Shown: piece by piece, positions 39,456 to 48,205 of the stretch
How positions within the stretch are numbered: the first letter of the stretch is position 1
Layout: each line of letters starts with the position of its first letter
DNA from: Bradyrhizobium lablabi
GTDB lineage: Bacteria; Pseudomonadota; Alphaproteobacteria; Rhizobiales; Xanthobacteraceae
Direction of reading: 5' to 3'
Assembly (NCBI RefSeq): GCF_018131005.1
Contig: NZ_JAFCJK010000001.1
Location: 806,001 to 870,000, forward strand
DNA length: 64,000 nt
Program-made: the position numbers and the translations under genes
Notes under the pieces: generated by a model
Told to the model about the DNA's origin: nothing
Database searches by the model: none
What the model saw: the letters and a program-made list of their open reading frames with translations, nothing else

Positions 39456-40679
39456 TCACGCATCCAGCCGCTGGAACACCAGTGTGGCATTGGTGCCGCC
39501 GAAGCCGAATGAATTCGACAGCACCGTATTGAGCTTGGCGTTGTCGATGCGCTTGCGCACGATCGGCATGTCGGCGAACACCGGATCGAGCTCGATGATG
39601 TGCGCGCTTTCGCAGATAAAGCCGTTGTTGAGCATCAACAGCGAATAGATCGCCTCCTGCACGCCGGTGGCGCCGAGCGAATGGCCGGTCAGCGCCTTGG
39701 TCGCGGAGATCGGCGGGCACTTGTCGCCGACGCCGAATACCTTGCGGATCGCTTCGATCTCCGGCGGATCTCCGGCCGGCGTCGACGTCGCGTGCGGATT
39801 GATGTAGTCGATCGGCCCCTTGACCGTTTCCAGCGCCATACGCATGCAGCGCTCGGCGCCTTCGCCGGACGGCGCCACCATGTCGTAGCCGTCGGACGTC
39901 GCGCCATAGCCGACCACCTCGGCATAGATGCGCGCGCCGCGCGCTCTGGCGTGCTCGAGCTCTTCCAGCACCAGCACGCCCGCGCCGCCGGCGATCACGA
40001 ATCCGTCTCGATTGAGGTCGTAGGGCCGCGAGGCGGTTGCCGGGGTGTCGTTGTACTTCGAGGACATCGCGCCCATGGCGTCGAACAGCACAGACAGCGT
40101 CCAGTCGAGTTCCTCGCAACCGCCGGCGAAGATGACGTCCTGCTTGCCGATCTGGATAGTCTCGTAGGCGTTGCCGATACAATGGTTCGAGGTCGCGCAA
40201 GCCGACGAGATCGAGTAGTTCACGCCCTTGATCTTGAACCAGGTCGCAAGCGTCGCCGATGCGGTTGACGACATGCCCTTCGGCACTGCAAACGGCCCGA
40301 CCCGCTTCGGGCCCTTGGTGCGGGCGATGTCGGCTGCTTCCACCAGCGTCCGTGTCGATGGCCCGCCCGATCCCATGATGATGCCGGTACGGATGTTCGA
40401 GACCTGATCGGGTTCGAGCCCGGAGTCGCGGATCGCCTGCTCCATCGCGACGTGATTCCAGGCCGCACCCTCAGCGAGGAAGCGCATGGCGCGGCGATCG
40501 ATCACTTCGGCCGGGTTCAGCGTGGGCGCGCCCTGCACCTGCGAGCGAAAGCCAAGCTCCGCATGCTTCTCCGCGCGCGTGATGCCGGACCTCGCCTCGT
40601 AAAGGCTCGCAAGCACTTCCTGGGTGTTGTTACCGATGGATGAGACAATGCCCATCCCCGTGATGACAACCCGCTTCAT
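39456..40679 (-). CDS. fabB: Beta-ketoacyl-ACP synthase I
   Basis: A 407-residue condensing enzyme that elongates acyl-ACP and, with FabA, feeds the unsaturated branch. The nucleophile is Cys161 in [14 protein letters not shown]. The two His are in [15 protein letters not shown] and [17 protein letters not shown] at 40679 gives [16 protein letters not shown]. It follows fabA by 43 bases. Length and motifs are normal. Confidence 0.96.
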   Translation of the reverse strand: MKRVVITGMGIVSSIGNNTQEVLASLYEARSGITRAEKHAELGFRSQVQGAPTLNPAEVIDRRAMRFLAEGAAWNHVAMEQAIRDSGLEPDQVSNIRTGIIMGSGGPSTRTLVEAADIARTKGPKRVGPFAVPKGMSSTASATLATWFKIKGVNYSISSACATSNHCIGNAYETIQIGKQDVIFAGGCEELDWTLSVLFDAMGAMSSKYNDTPATASRPYDLNRDGFVIAGGAGVLVLEELEHARARGARIYAEVVGYGATSDGYDMVAPSGEGAERCMRMALETVKGPIDYINPHATSTPAGDPPEIEAIRKVFGVGDKCPPISATKALTGHSLGATGVQEAIYSLLMLNNGFICESAHIIELDPVFADMPIVRKRIDNAKLNTVLSNSFGFGGTNATLVFQRLDA

Positions 40680-40722
40680 GTTCGCCTCGCCCTGCCGTTT
40701 TGCTTTGCTGCCATGTTATTGC

Positions 40723-41244
40723 TCAAGAAGGCGCCGTGCCCTGCTTGAACAAGCCAACCTTGAGATCCTTGGCCCGATAGATAATCTCGTCGTCCATGGA
40801 AAGCCAGCCGTCGGCAATTCCGAGCACGAGCTTTGAGCGCATCACGCGTTTGATATCGATGTTGTACACAACCTTGCGCGCATGCGGCAGCACCTGGCCT
40901 GAGAACTTCAACTCGCCTAGGCCGAGCGCGCGGCCACGGCCTTCGCCGCCAATCCATCCGAGATAAAAGCCGACCATCTGCCACATGGCGTCGAGGCCGA
41001 GGCAACCCGGCATGACCGGATCGTTCTTGAAATGGCAGCCGAAGAACCAGAGGTCCGACTCGACGTCGAGTTCGGCGCGGACCAACCCCTTGCCGAACTC
41101 TCCGCCACTTTCCGAAATCTGGCTGATGCGATCGAACATGAGCATCGGCGGCAACGGCAACTGGGCGTTGCCGGGGCCAAAAAGCTCACCCCGGCCACAA
41201 GCCAGCAAATCCTCGAACTCATAACCGCTGCGCCGATCCAGCAT
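40723..41244 (-). CDS. fabA: 3-hydroxydecanoyl-ACP dehydratase/isomerase
   Basis: A 173-residue hot-dog-fold enzyme that dehydrates 3-hydroxydecanoyl-ACP and isomerises trans-2 to cis-3-decenoyl-ACP, opening unsaturated fatty-acid synthesis. His71 ([14 protein letters not shown]) and Asp85 ([11 protein letters not shown]) match the catalytic pair. ATG at 41244 has AGGTGG eight bases upstream, better than GTG at 41256. It heads the fabA-fabB-fabV operon, divergent from irr. Confidence 0.95.
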   Translation of the reverse strand: MLDRRSGYEFEDLLACGRGELFGPGNAQLPLPPMLMFDRISQISESGGEFGKGLVRAELDVESDLWFFGCHFKNDPVMPGCLGLDAMWQMVGFYLGWIGGEGRGRALGLGELKFSGQVLPHARKVVYNIDIKRVMRSKLVLGIADGWLSMDDEIIYRAKDLKVGLFKQGTAPS

Positions 41245-41569
41245 CCTCTTATCCACCTCTCAAAATGTCCCGACGAAGCGCTCTTGCCGAACGGACCGCT
41301 TCCCGCGGAACCTCGAAAACGTCCCGCATGATGGCGCTACCTGGGTACGCTACAGGCAACCGTCTCTGCCGAAAGCGCATATGTGGTCCGCGCGCTCTCT
41401 AACATAGGCTCAATGAGGCGGCAAAGCGGCATTGAGAGGATAAATCGCCGCGTCTCCATGGGGTTCCCGGTTCACCTTGGATCCGTTCTAGTTGCGAAAA
41501 ACTTGCATCTATCCTCGGGTCTTTTATATTGTTCGGGAATATGGCCCGCGTTTCGTGCATAGAGTGGAT
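41245..41569. promoter_or_regulatory. Divergent irr / fabA regulatory region
   Basis: About 325 bp with no gene, holding the irr promoter (41503-41530) on one side and presumably the fabA promoter on the other. A hairpin CTCAATG/CATTGAG (41409-41415, 41430-41436) lies in the middle. No convincing Irr-type iron control element was seen. Confidence 0.5.
41493..41530 (+). promoter_or_regulatory. irr promoter with possible Fur-binding hexamers
   Basis: A -35 TTGCAT (41503-41508) and -10 TATATT (41525-41530) are 16 bp apart, placing the start near 41537. Two TGCGAA/TGCATC hexamers (41493-41498 and 41504-41509), 11 bp apart, overlap the -35. From memory, B. japonicum Fur binds imperfect TGCATC-like direct repeats at its irr promoter; the match is suggestive, not proven. 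Confidence 0.5.
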
Positions 41570-42061
41570 ATGAGCGAGGAATCACCGGTTTTGAACGATG
41601 ACGACGTGCACCCGGCCGCACGTGGCGCTGCGCACCATCCGGCTTTGACGGGTTGCCCCTGGCATGACGTCAACGAGATGCTGCAGGCCGCGGGCCTTCG
41701 GCCGACCCGTCAGCGCATGGCGCTGGGGTGGCTGTTGTTCGGCAAGGGCGCCCGCCATCTGACCGCCGAAATGCTTTACGAGGAAGCTACGCTGGCCAAG
41801 GTTCCGGTGTCGCTGGCGACCGTCTACAACACCCTGAACCAGCTCACGGATGCCGGCTTGCTCCGTCAGGTCAGCGTCGATGGCACCAAGACCTATTTCG
41901 ACACCAACGTCTCGGCGCATCACCATTTCTATCTTGAGCACAATCACGAGCTGGTCGACATCCCCGATCCGAACCTCGTGCTGTCGAAGATGCCCGACGT
42001 GCCGGAAGGCTACGAGATCGCCCGCGTCGACATGGTCGTTCGCCTGCGCAAGAAGCGCTGA
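41570..42061 (+). CDS. irr: Iron response regulator Irr
   Basis: A 163-residue Fur-superfamily regulator that links heme and iron status in rhizobia. It represses heme synthesis and iron-storage genes under iron limitation and is degraded on heme binding. The heme-regulatory motif GCPWHDV has Cys29, and HHH at 117-119 (VSAHHHFYLEHNHE) is the second heme/metal site. Both are at the positions known in B. japonicum Irr. The winged helix is at about 40-100 (TRQRMALGWLLF, SLATVYNTLNQLTDAGLL). ATG at 41570. Terminator at 42088-42119. Confidence 0.96.
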   Translation: MSEESPVLNDDDVHPAARGAAHHPALTGCPWHDVNEMLQAAGLRPTRQRMALGWLLFGKGARHLTAEMLYEEATLAKVPVSLATVYNTLNQLTDAGLLRQVSVDGTKTYFDTNVSAHHHFYLEHNHELVDIPDPNLVLSKMPDVPEGYEIARVDMVVRLRKKR

Positions 42062-42087
42062 CCTATCGTGTTGCGAAAATGACCGTC

Positions 42088-42119
42088 ATGGCCGGGTTCG
42101 TCTCGGCCATTGTTGTTTT
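42088..42119 (+). terminator. Terminator after irr
   Basis: ATGGCCG and CGGCCAT form a 7-bp stem with a 9-base loop, followed by TGTTGTTTT. It lies 27 bases after the irr stop and ahead of the convergent SH3 gene. Confidence 0.7.
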
Positions 42120-42140
42120 CGACTTCGCGGCCGCAAAAAC

Positions 42141-42671
42141 TCAATCGACCTTCTCGTCGGCGTAGACACCCCACAGGCGCTGCTGCTCGATCCAGCCGTC
42201 GAAGCCGTTGCCCGCGATACGACACCAACCGTTGGCGCACTTCTTGACCTGGGCGACCACCCCGACCTGCAAGCGCGCAGCGACCCCGCTGGCGGGATCC
42301 GGACGGTCGTAGAGCGAGGCGAGATCCTCCTTGCTCTTCATTGTGACGACGGCGGTGCGACGGCCCGACAGCAGGGAGTGATAGACCCAGCCTTCGGCCC
42401 CTTCGGAATCGCGCACCCGGCGCCAGTTCTCGAATTCAGCGGTGATTTCGACCGGCAGGCCGGAGCGCGTGTAGACCCAGGCGACGTCATTGTCCTTGGT
42501 GGGGCCGGCGCGGACATTCACATGGTCGGATTTCAGGCTGACATAGCGCGGGATCGGTAGCCCGCTGGTGGTCGGGCTCGAGTCCTTGGCGGAATGTCCT
42601 GTCGTGACCGAGGCACCCAGAATGCAGCCGACCAACGCGGCCAATGAAGAGAAACGCCCCAACGCCACCAT
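42141..42671 (-). CDS. Exported protein with bacterial SH3 domains
   Basis: A 176-residue protein with an N-terminal signal-like hydrophobic stretch (RFSSLAALVGCILGASVTTGHSA) and two SH3_3-like repeats. The first, at about 45-105, has KSDHVNVRAGPTKDNDVAWVY and DSEGAEGWVYHSLLSG; the second, at about 110-170, has GNGFDGWIEQQRLWGVY. Such proteins usually bind cell-wall or surface ligands. ATG at 42671 is chosen because the signal peptide starts there. Ligand unknown. Confidence 0.82.
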   Translation of the reverse strand: MVALGRFSSLAALVGCILGASVTTGHSAKDSSPTTSGLPIPRYVSLKSDHVNVRAGPTKDNDVAWVYTRSGLPVEITAEFENWRRVRDSEGAEGWVYHSLLSGRRTAVVTMKSKEDLASLYDRPDPASGVAARLQVGVVAQVKKCANGWCRIAGNGFDGWIEQQRLWGVYADEKVD

Positions 42672-43005
42672 CACCTCGTCTCCTGTCGAGATCGTCAACT
42701 CGCGTTCGACAAGTTGCAACCCACCCACGCCTGAACCCAGCCCCTGTCCCGCCTGTTCGCTCCCCGGTCCATGATTTCCGAGGGGTTCTTGTCTTGGGCC
42801 GGCCTTCTGCTAGAGAGGACGGAACGTCTGAGAACCAAAACGCCCGAGTTTTCCCTTGCCGATCCAAGGTAAGCATCGGGGAACCCTAGGAAACGCAGAG
42901 GAATCGCCGGGACGGCGCGGCTGTCAGCAGTGTCGATCAACCGGGTTAATGAGGTCTGAACGGCCTGAATTTTGGGGCTCGCCTCACACCTCATGAGAGC
43001 AAAAC
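42672..43005. other. Divergent gap, no gene seen
   Basis: About 330 bp between the SH3-domain gene and the 2-hydroxyacid dehydrogenase. It should hold both promoters. No clear promoter pair, RNA or coding sequence was recognised. Confidence 0.4.
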
Positions 43006-44007
43006 ATGTCGGTAAAGAAAAAGCCTCTTGTCGTCGTCACCCGCAAGCTGCCGGACTCGATCGAGACCCGGATGCGCGAATTGTTCGATGCCCGGCTCAA
43101 TCTCGACGACACGCCCATGACCGCGGAGCAGATTGCCGAAGCCGTGCGCAGCGCCGACGTGCTGGTGCCGACGGTGACGGACATGATCCGCGAGGACACC
43201 ATCAACCAGCCAGACTGCAAGCTTCGGATGATCGCCAATTTCGGCAACGGCGTCGACAACATCGACGTAGCGGCAGCGCATGCGCGCGGCATCACCGTGA
43301 CGAACACGCCGAAAGTGCTGACCGAGGACACCGCCGACATGACCATGGCGCTGATCCTCGCGGTGCCGCGCCGGCTGATCGAAGGCGCCTCCATCCTCAC
43401 CGACGGCAAGAATTGGGCGGGCTGGTCGCCGACCTGGATGCTCGGACACCGCATTGGCGGCAAGCGCCTCGGCATCATCGGCATGGGCCGCATCGGTCAG
43501 GCGGTGGCGCGCCGCGCCCGCGCCTTCGGCTTGCAGATCCATTATCACAACCGCCGCCCCGTGGCGCCGAAGATCGCCGACGAGCTTGGGGCGACCTATT
43601 GGGAGAGCCTCGACCAGATGCTGGCCCGGATGGACATCATCTCGGTGAACTGCCCGCACACGCCGGCCACCTTCCATCTGCTCTCGGCGCGGCGGCTGAA
43701 ATTGATCCGGAAAGAAGCTTATGTCGTCAACACCGCGCGCGGCGAGGTGATTGACGAGGACACGCTGATCAAGCTGATCGAAGCCGGCGAGATCGGCGGC
43801 GCGGCGCTCGACGTCTATGAACACGAACCCGCGGTCAATCCGAAACTGGTGCGCCTGGCAAGGGCCGGGAAGGTGACGCTCTTGCCGCATATGGGCTCGG
43901 CTACCATCGAAGGCCGCGTCGAAATGGGCGAGAAGGTGATCATCAATATCAGAACCTTCCTCGACAACCACAAGCCGCCGGATCGCGTGCTGCCGAGCAT
44001 GCTGTAA
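43006..44007 (+). CDS. D-2-hydroxyacid dehydrogenase (glyoxylate/hydroxypyruvate reductase-like)
   Basis: A 333-residue NAD(P)H-dependent enzyme. The Rossmann motif GMGRIGQAVARRARAFG, the signature VNTARGEVIDEDTL (catalytic Arg is upstream in the fold) and the catalytic His in LLPHMGSATIEGR are present. The family reduces glyoxylate or hydroxypyruvate, or acts on related 2-keto acids. ATG at 43006 is chosen from the conserved start (KKPLVVVTRKLPDS). It ends 43 bp before the convergent moeB-like gene. Confidence 0.88.
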   Translation: MSVKKKPLVVVTRKLPDSIETRMRELFDARLNLDDTPMTAEQIAEAVRSADVLVPTVTDMIREDTINQPDCKLRMIANFGNGVDNIDVAAAHARGITVTNTPKVLTEDTADMTMALILAVPRRLIEGASILTDGKNWAGWSPTWMLGHRIGGKRLGIIGMGRIGQAVARRARAFGLQIHYHNRRPVAPKIADELGATYWESLDQMLARMDIISVNCPHTPATFHLLSARRLKLIRKEAYVVNTARGEVIDEDTLIKLIEAGEIGGAALDVYEHEPAVNPKLVRLARAGKVTLLPHMGSATIEGRVEMGEKVIINIRTFLDNHKPPDRVLPSML

Positions 44008-44050
44008 CGCGCACTCCATGTGAGCTGACGCGGCAACAGCCGTCGTAGGA

Positions 44051-44851
44051 TCAGGGTTGCCCGCTCAAGTCGGTAATGGTGGGCACATCACCGTTGAGCG
44101 GGTTCTGTGGATCGCGCACGTAGCGCAAGGTCTCGAAGCGCATCGCGCGCGCATCCACCATCAGCAGGCGGCCGACCAGGCCCTCGCCGAATCCGACGAT
44201 CTCGCGGATCGCCTCCAGCGCCATCATCGATCCCAGAATGCCCGCGAGCGCCCCCATCACGCCGGCCTCGGCGCAGGCCGGCACCGTGCCCGGCGGCGGC
44301 GGCTCGGGAAACAGGCAGCGATAGGTCGGGTTGAATTCGCCCTGCGGGTTCGTCTCATGCGCGCGGATCGTGGTCAGCGAGCCGTCGAACTGTCCGAGCG
44401 CCGCCGTGATCAGCGGTTTGGCGGCAAGAAAGCAGGCGTCGGAGACGAGGTAGCGGGTCTCGAAATTGTCGGAGCCGTCGAGCACCAGATCGTAACCCGC
44501 AATCAGCGCCATCACGTTCTTTGCATCGAGCCGCACCGCGTGCGCCTCGAACTTCACATGCGGATTGAGCGCGTGGATCTGCTCGGCAGCGCTGTCGACC
44601 TTGCGCTTTCCGACGTCCGGCGTCGCATGGATGATCTGACGCTGCAGGTTGGACAGCGACACGGTGTCGTCATCGACCACCCCGAGCTTGCCGACACCGG
44701 CCGCCGCCAGATACATCAGCGCCGGCGCGCCGAGGCCGCCCGCGCCGATCACCAAAACGGACGAATCCTTCAGCACGTTCTGGCCGGGGCCGCCCACCTC
44801 GCGCAGCACGATGTGGCGGGCGTAGCGTTCGAGTTCGTCGGCGCTCAGCAT
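44051..44851 (-). CDS. moeB: MoeB/ThiF-family adenylyltransferase
   Basis: A 266-residue E1-like enzyme that adenylates the C-terminal glycine of a sulfur-carrier protein, most likely MoaD in molybdopterin synthesis. The nucleotide loop LVIGAGGLGAPALMYLAAAGVG and the acceptor segment LVLDGSDNFETRYLVSDAC are typical. The Cys in VPACAEAGVMG is kept. Three of the four zinc cysteines are missing: PCYRC reads PTYRC, and the C-terminal CPVC region reads DPQNPLNG. No rhodanese domain. It could serve ThiS instead of MoaD. Confidence 0.85.
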   Translation of the reverse strand: MLSADELERYARHIVLREVGGPGQNVLKDSSVLVIGAGGLGAPALMYLAAAGVGKLGVVDDDTVSLSNLQRQIIHATPDVGKRKVDSAAEQIHALNPHVKFEAHAVRLDAKNVMALIAGYDLVLDGSDNFETRYLVSDACFLAAKPLITAALGQFDGSLTTIRAHETNPQGEFNPTYRCLFPEPPPPGTVPACAEAGVMGALAGILGSMMALEAIREIVGFGEGLVGRLLMVDARAMRFETLRYVRDPQNPLNGDVPTITDLSGQP

Positions 44852-44872
44852 CGTTTGTTAGTTCCCATTCTC

Positions 44873-44919
44873 GACCTCATGGTGAGGAGCGCGGATCGCG
44901 TATCTCGAACCATGAGGTC
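44873..44919. repeat. Palindromic repeat GACCTCATGGT...ACCATGAGGTC
   Basis: Perfect 11-bp arms (44873-44883 and 44909-44919) enclose 25 bases with an inner GCGCG-GAT-CGCGT hairpin. It lies just upstream of moeB. This type of palindrome is common in intergenic DNA of Bradyrhizobium, as I recall. A second degenerate copy, CTTCGAGACTCGG...CTCCTCAG, follows near 44943-44977. Confidence 0.75.
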
Positions 44920-45049
44920 TTGACCTGACCCCAGCCCATCCTTCGAGACTCGGCTGACACCGCTCCTCAGAACCAGGGTTTGAAGTGTACCCTGAACCGG
45001 GGCAAGCTTGTTGCCGACCAAGCAGATGTGCTCAATTGCGTGGACGTCA

Positions 45050-46438
45050 ATGGCTCCTGTCATTCCCTCCGGATTTGTTATCAGATCGGTGCTTTCGGCA
45101 ACATTGATGGCCATGGGCATGGGCGCGGCCCAAGCCCAGATGAAGCCGCCATCGACGACCGGCGCCAAGCCGAAGACGGTAACGACCGTGCCTGTCCGCC
45201 CCGCTCTGCAGAAGCCGGAGGACACCGCGAACGCGATGGCGCAGGCCGAGCGGCTCGCGCTGCAATCGGACCTCGCCTGGGTCGGCGAATATAACGGCGC
45301 GATCACCGGCGACGTCAGTGAGCGCATGGTCAACGCGATCAAGGAATTCCAGAAGAGTCGCGGCGGCAAGCCGACCGGCGTGCTCAACCTCCAGGAGCGT
45401 GGCGCACTCGCCGATACCGCGCGCAAGCGGCAGGAGAATGTCGGCTGGCGGATCGTTGCCGAGCCCGCGACCGGGGCGCGCCTCGGCATTCCCACGAAAC
45501 TGGTGCCGCAACTCACCAGCGATGCCAGTGGCGCCAAATGGACGTCGCCGACCGGCACGATCCAGGTCGTGCTGACACGGCGCAAGGAATCCAACCCGAC
45601 CGCCGCAAAGCTCGCCGAGCGGGAAAAGAAGGAGCCGGCCGGCCGCACCGTCGACTACGCCGTGGTGAAGCCGGATTTCTTCGTGCTGTCGGGCCTGCAG
45701 GGACTGAAGAAGTTCTACCTGCGCGGCACCTTCAGGGGTGACGAGGTCCGCGTCATGACCATCCTCTACGACCAGGCGACTGAAAACACCGTCGAGCCGG
45801 TGGTGATCGCGATGTCGAGTGCGTTCAATGCGTTTCCATCAGCAGCGCAGGCCGGTCCCCCACCGCGCAAGACTGTCGAATATGGCACCGGCGTCGTGGT
45901 CAGCGAGGACGGCGCGATCGTCACCGATCGCGTGACGACCGACGAATGCATCGCGCTGACGATCCCCGGCCATGGCAGCGCCGACCGCGTCGCCGAGGAC
46001 AAGGAGCATGACCTCGCGCTGTTGCGCATCTATGGAGCGCGCGGGCTGAAGCCACTCGATATCGCCGGCAATGCAACGCAGACCGCGCTCGACATCTCCG
46101 GCATCGCCGATCCGCAGAACCAAGGCGGCGGATCGGCCGCGACCAGCATGAAGGCTTCGGTAGCGCAACTCGGCCGCGGCGACGCGGCGCTGTCCCCGCC
46201 GCCGGCGATCGGCTTCTCCGGCGGGGCAGCGCTCGACGGCGACGGCAAGTTTGCGGGCATCGCGCTGCTCAGGCCTGTACTCGTCGCTGGACCTGCGAAC
46301 GCGACGCCGCCCGCTCAGGCGGCACTGGTCTCGGCCGACATCGTGCGCGATTTCCTGAAGGCCAATGGCGTCAGTACCTCGGGCGGATCGACAGAAGCCA
46401 AGTCTGCCGTCGTCCGGGTGATCTGCGTACGGAAATAA
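45050..46438 (+). CDS. Exported peptidoglycan-binding protein with a degenerate trypsin-like domain
   Basis: A 462-residue secreted or periplasmic protein. A signal peptide ends near MGMGAAQAQ (about residue 30). A PG_binding_1-like domain follows at about 50-105 (LAWVGEYNGAITGDVSERMVNAIKEFQ, split here by position). The C-terminal half (about 270-430) is a trypsin/HtrA-like fold: Asp321 in HDLALLRI and Ser390 in GFSGGAAL are in place. The expected His region reads VTDRVTTDEC with no His, so the charge relay is incomplete. It is probably a pseudoprotease or cell-wall sensor. Start at 45050 from the signal peptide. Confidence 0.78.
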   Translation: MAPVIPSGFVIRSVLSATLMAMGMGAAQAQMKPPSTTGAKPKTVTTVPVRPALQKPEDTANAMAQAERLALQSDLAWVGEYNGAITGDVSERMVNAIKEFQKSRGGKPTGVLNLQERGALADTARKRQENVGWRIVAEPATGARLGIPTKLVPQLTSDASGAKWTSPTGTIQVVLTRRKESNPTAAKLAEREKKEPAGRTVDYAVVKPDFFVLSGLQGLKKFYLRGTFRGDEVRVMTILYDQATENTVEPVVIAMSSAFNAFPSAAQAGPPPRKTVEYGTGVVVSEDGAIVTDRVTTDECIALTIPGHGSADRVAEDKEHDLALLRIYGARGLKPLDIAGNATQTALDISGIADPQNQGGGSAATSMKASVAQLGRGDAALSPPPAIGFSGGAALDGDGKFAGIALLRPVLVAGPANATPPAQAALVSADIVRDFLKANGVSTSGGSTEAKSAVVRVICVRK

Positions 46439-46481
46439 GCTTGATTTTCGCCCTGCCTGCAGCGAGAAGCCGGCGTTGTGG

Positions 46482-47363
46482 TCATTTCTGGCACTTCGGG
46501 CACCAGAACGTCGAGCGGCCGTTCTGAGTGAAACGCCTGACGATGCCACTGCAGCCTGCGGTCCGACATTTTTCGCCTTCGCGATCGTAGACCTGGAATG
46601 AGTGCTGGAAGTAGCCGAGCTCACCGTTGGTCAGCCGATGATCGCTGATCGAGGAGCCGCCGGCCTTGATCGCCTGGTTGAGCACCGAGTGGATCGCGTC
46701 GACCAGCCGCCGGGAATGATCAGTGGGCTCCCCCTTCTTCGTCGCGAGCGTGGCGGCCAACCGCCGCGGCGACAGGCGCGAGCGAAACAGCGCTTCGCAT
46801 ACATAGATGTTGCCAAGCCCCGCCACCACGCGCTGGTCGAGCAATGCCGCCTTCACGCTGGTCTTCTTGTTGTGGCAAGAGCGGGCCAGCATCGCCGCAT
46901 CGAATTCATTGCCGAGCGGCTCGGGACCGAGGCCTTTGAGCAGCGGCTCGTCCTCGATCCCGTTGCGGGCGATGATCTTCATGTAACCGAAACGGCGCGG
47001 ATCGTTGAATATGATCGCCGCGCCAGACGACATGTGAAACACCACGTGATCGTGCGCGCGATCCTCGCCGCGCGGATGATGGAATTGGCCGGGCGTGGCA
47101 GCGCCCTCGTCCCTGAGCACGCGGAACGAACCGGACATGCCGAGATGCATCAGCAGCACGTCGCCCGAGGTCAGGTCCGCCATCAGATATTTGGCGCGCC
47201 GGCCGAGCCCAGTGACCGTTTGGCCCTCGAGGCGGGCGACGAAGTCTTGCTGGAAGGGAAACCGCAAATCCTTGCGGCGGGCCTCGGCCTTGATGATCTT
47301 GGACCCCTCCATGGCCGGCTGCAGGCCACGGCGAACGGTCTCGACTTCGGGTAATTCCGGCAT
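46482..47363 (-). CDS. mutM: Formamidopyrimidine-DNA glycosylase
   Basis: A 293-residue base-excision repair enzyme for 8-oxoguanine. ATG at 47363 is required because Pro2 is the catalytic amine ([14 protein letters not shown]). A further ATG three codons upstream would block it. Glu3, the Lys in [10 protein letters not shown] and the C-terminal zinc finger ([13 protein letters not shown] ... FWCPKCQ) are present. Convergent with the degenerate protease gene, divergent from ubiE. Confidence 0.96.
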   Translation of the reverse strand: MPELPEVETVRRGLQPAMEGSKIIKAEARRKDLRFPFQQDFVARLEGQTVTGLGRRAKYLMADLTSGDVLLMHLGMSGSFRVLRDEGAATPGQFHHPRGEDRAHDHVVFHMSSGAAIIFNDPRRFGYMKIIARNGIEDEPLLKGLGPEPLGNEFDAAMLARSCHNKKTSVKAALLDQRVVAGLGNIYVCEALFRSRLSPRRLAATLATKKGEPTDHSRRLVDAIHSVLNQAIKAGGSSISDHRLTNGELGYFQHSFQVYDREGEKCRTAGCSGIVRRFTQNGRSTFWCPKCQK

Positions 47364-47443
47364 AGCAGGCATTCACCTTTTGGAAGTGACGTGATAGCGC
47401 CATTGCGGCCGCCGCGCTATGGTCCGGCCAGGAGTATGAGTTG

Positions 47444-48205
47444 ATGGATCGGCCGCATCAAACCACCCATTTTGGCTTCAGGGATGTCCCCCTGGGCGAA
47501 AAGCAGACGCTGGTGAACGACGTGTTTCACAGCGTGGCGTCGCGCTATGACTTGATGAACGATCTGATGTCTGCGGGCCTGCACCGGGTCTGGAAAGACA
47601 TTATGATCACGACGCTCGATCCGCCGAGGAGCGACAAACCGTTCGCGCTGCTCGATGTCGCCGGTGGCACCGGCGACATCGCGTTCCGTGCGGCAAAGGC
47701 CGCCGGTGCAGGCTTCCGCGCCACCGTCTGCGACATCAACACCGACATGCTCGAGGTCGGTCGCAATCGCGCCGCTGCGCGGCATCTCGACGACAAGGTT
47801 TCGTTCGTGGAGGGCAATGCCGAAGCGCTGAGCTTCGCGGATCGTTCGTTCGATGCCTACACGATCGCCTTCGGCATCCGCAACGTGCCGCGCATCGAGC
47901 TCGCGTTGCGCGAATCCTATCGCGTGCTGAGGCCCGGCAGCCGCTTCCTGTGCCTGGAATTTTCGACGGTCGACGTTCCCGGCCTCGATCGCCTCTATGA
48001 TCTCTTCTCTTTCAAGGTGATCCCGCCGCTCGGGCGCGCCGTCACCGGCGACGCCGAATCCTACCAATATCTCGTCGAGTCGATCCGCAAATTCCCGCGG
48101 CCGAGCGCATTCGCCGAGATGATCAGCGCCGCCGGTTTCGCGCGCGTCAAATGGCAGAGTCTCTCCGGGGGCATCGTCGCGCTGCATTCGGGCTGGCGTT
48201 TGTGA
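47444..48205 (+). CDS. ubiE: Ubiquinone/menaquinone C-methyltransferase UbiE
   Basis: A 253-residue SAM-dependent methyltransferase for the C-methylation step of ubiquinone synthesis. The SAM motif [16 protein letters not shown] and the UbiE signatures [19 protein letters not shown] and [13 protein letters not shown] are clear. ATG at 47444 or TTG at 47441; AGGAG lies at 47430-47434. Overlaps ubiB by four bases (GTGA). It and mutM read divergently over an 80-bp gap. Confidence 0.95.
   Translation: MDRPHQTTHFGFRDVPLGEKQTLVNDVFHSVASRYDLMNDLMSAGLHRVWKDIMITTLDPPRSDKPFALLDVAGGTGDIAFRAAKAAGAGFRATVCDINTDMLEVGRNRAAARHLDDKVSFVEGNAEALSFADRSFDAYTIAFGIRNVPRIELALRESYRVLRPGSRFLCLEFSTVDVPGLDRLYDLFSFKVIPPLGRAVTGDAESYQYLVESIRKFPRPSAFAEMISAAGFARVKWQSLSGGIVALHSGWRL

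Noticed and set aside
41245..41569. An Irr iron control element in the irr-fabA gap
   Set aside because: No site resembling the TTTAGAA...TTCTAAA-type consensus could be found by eye.
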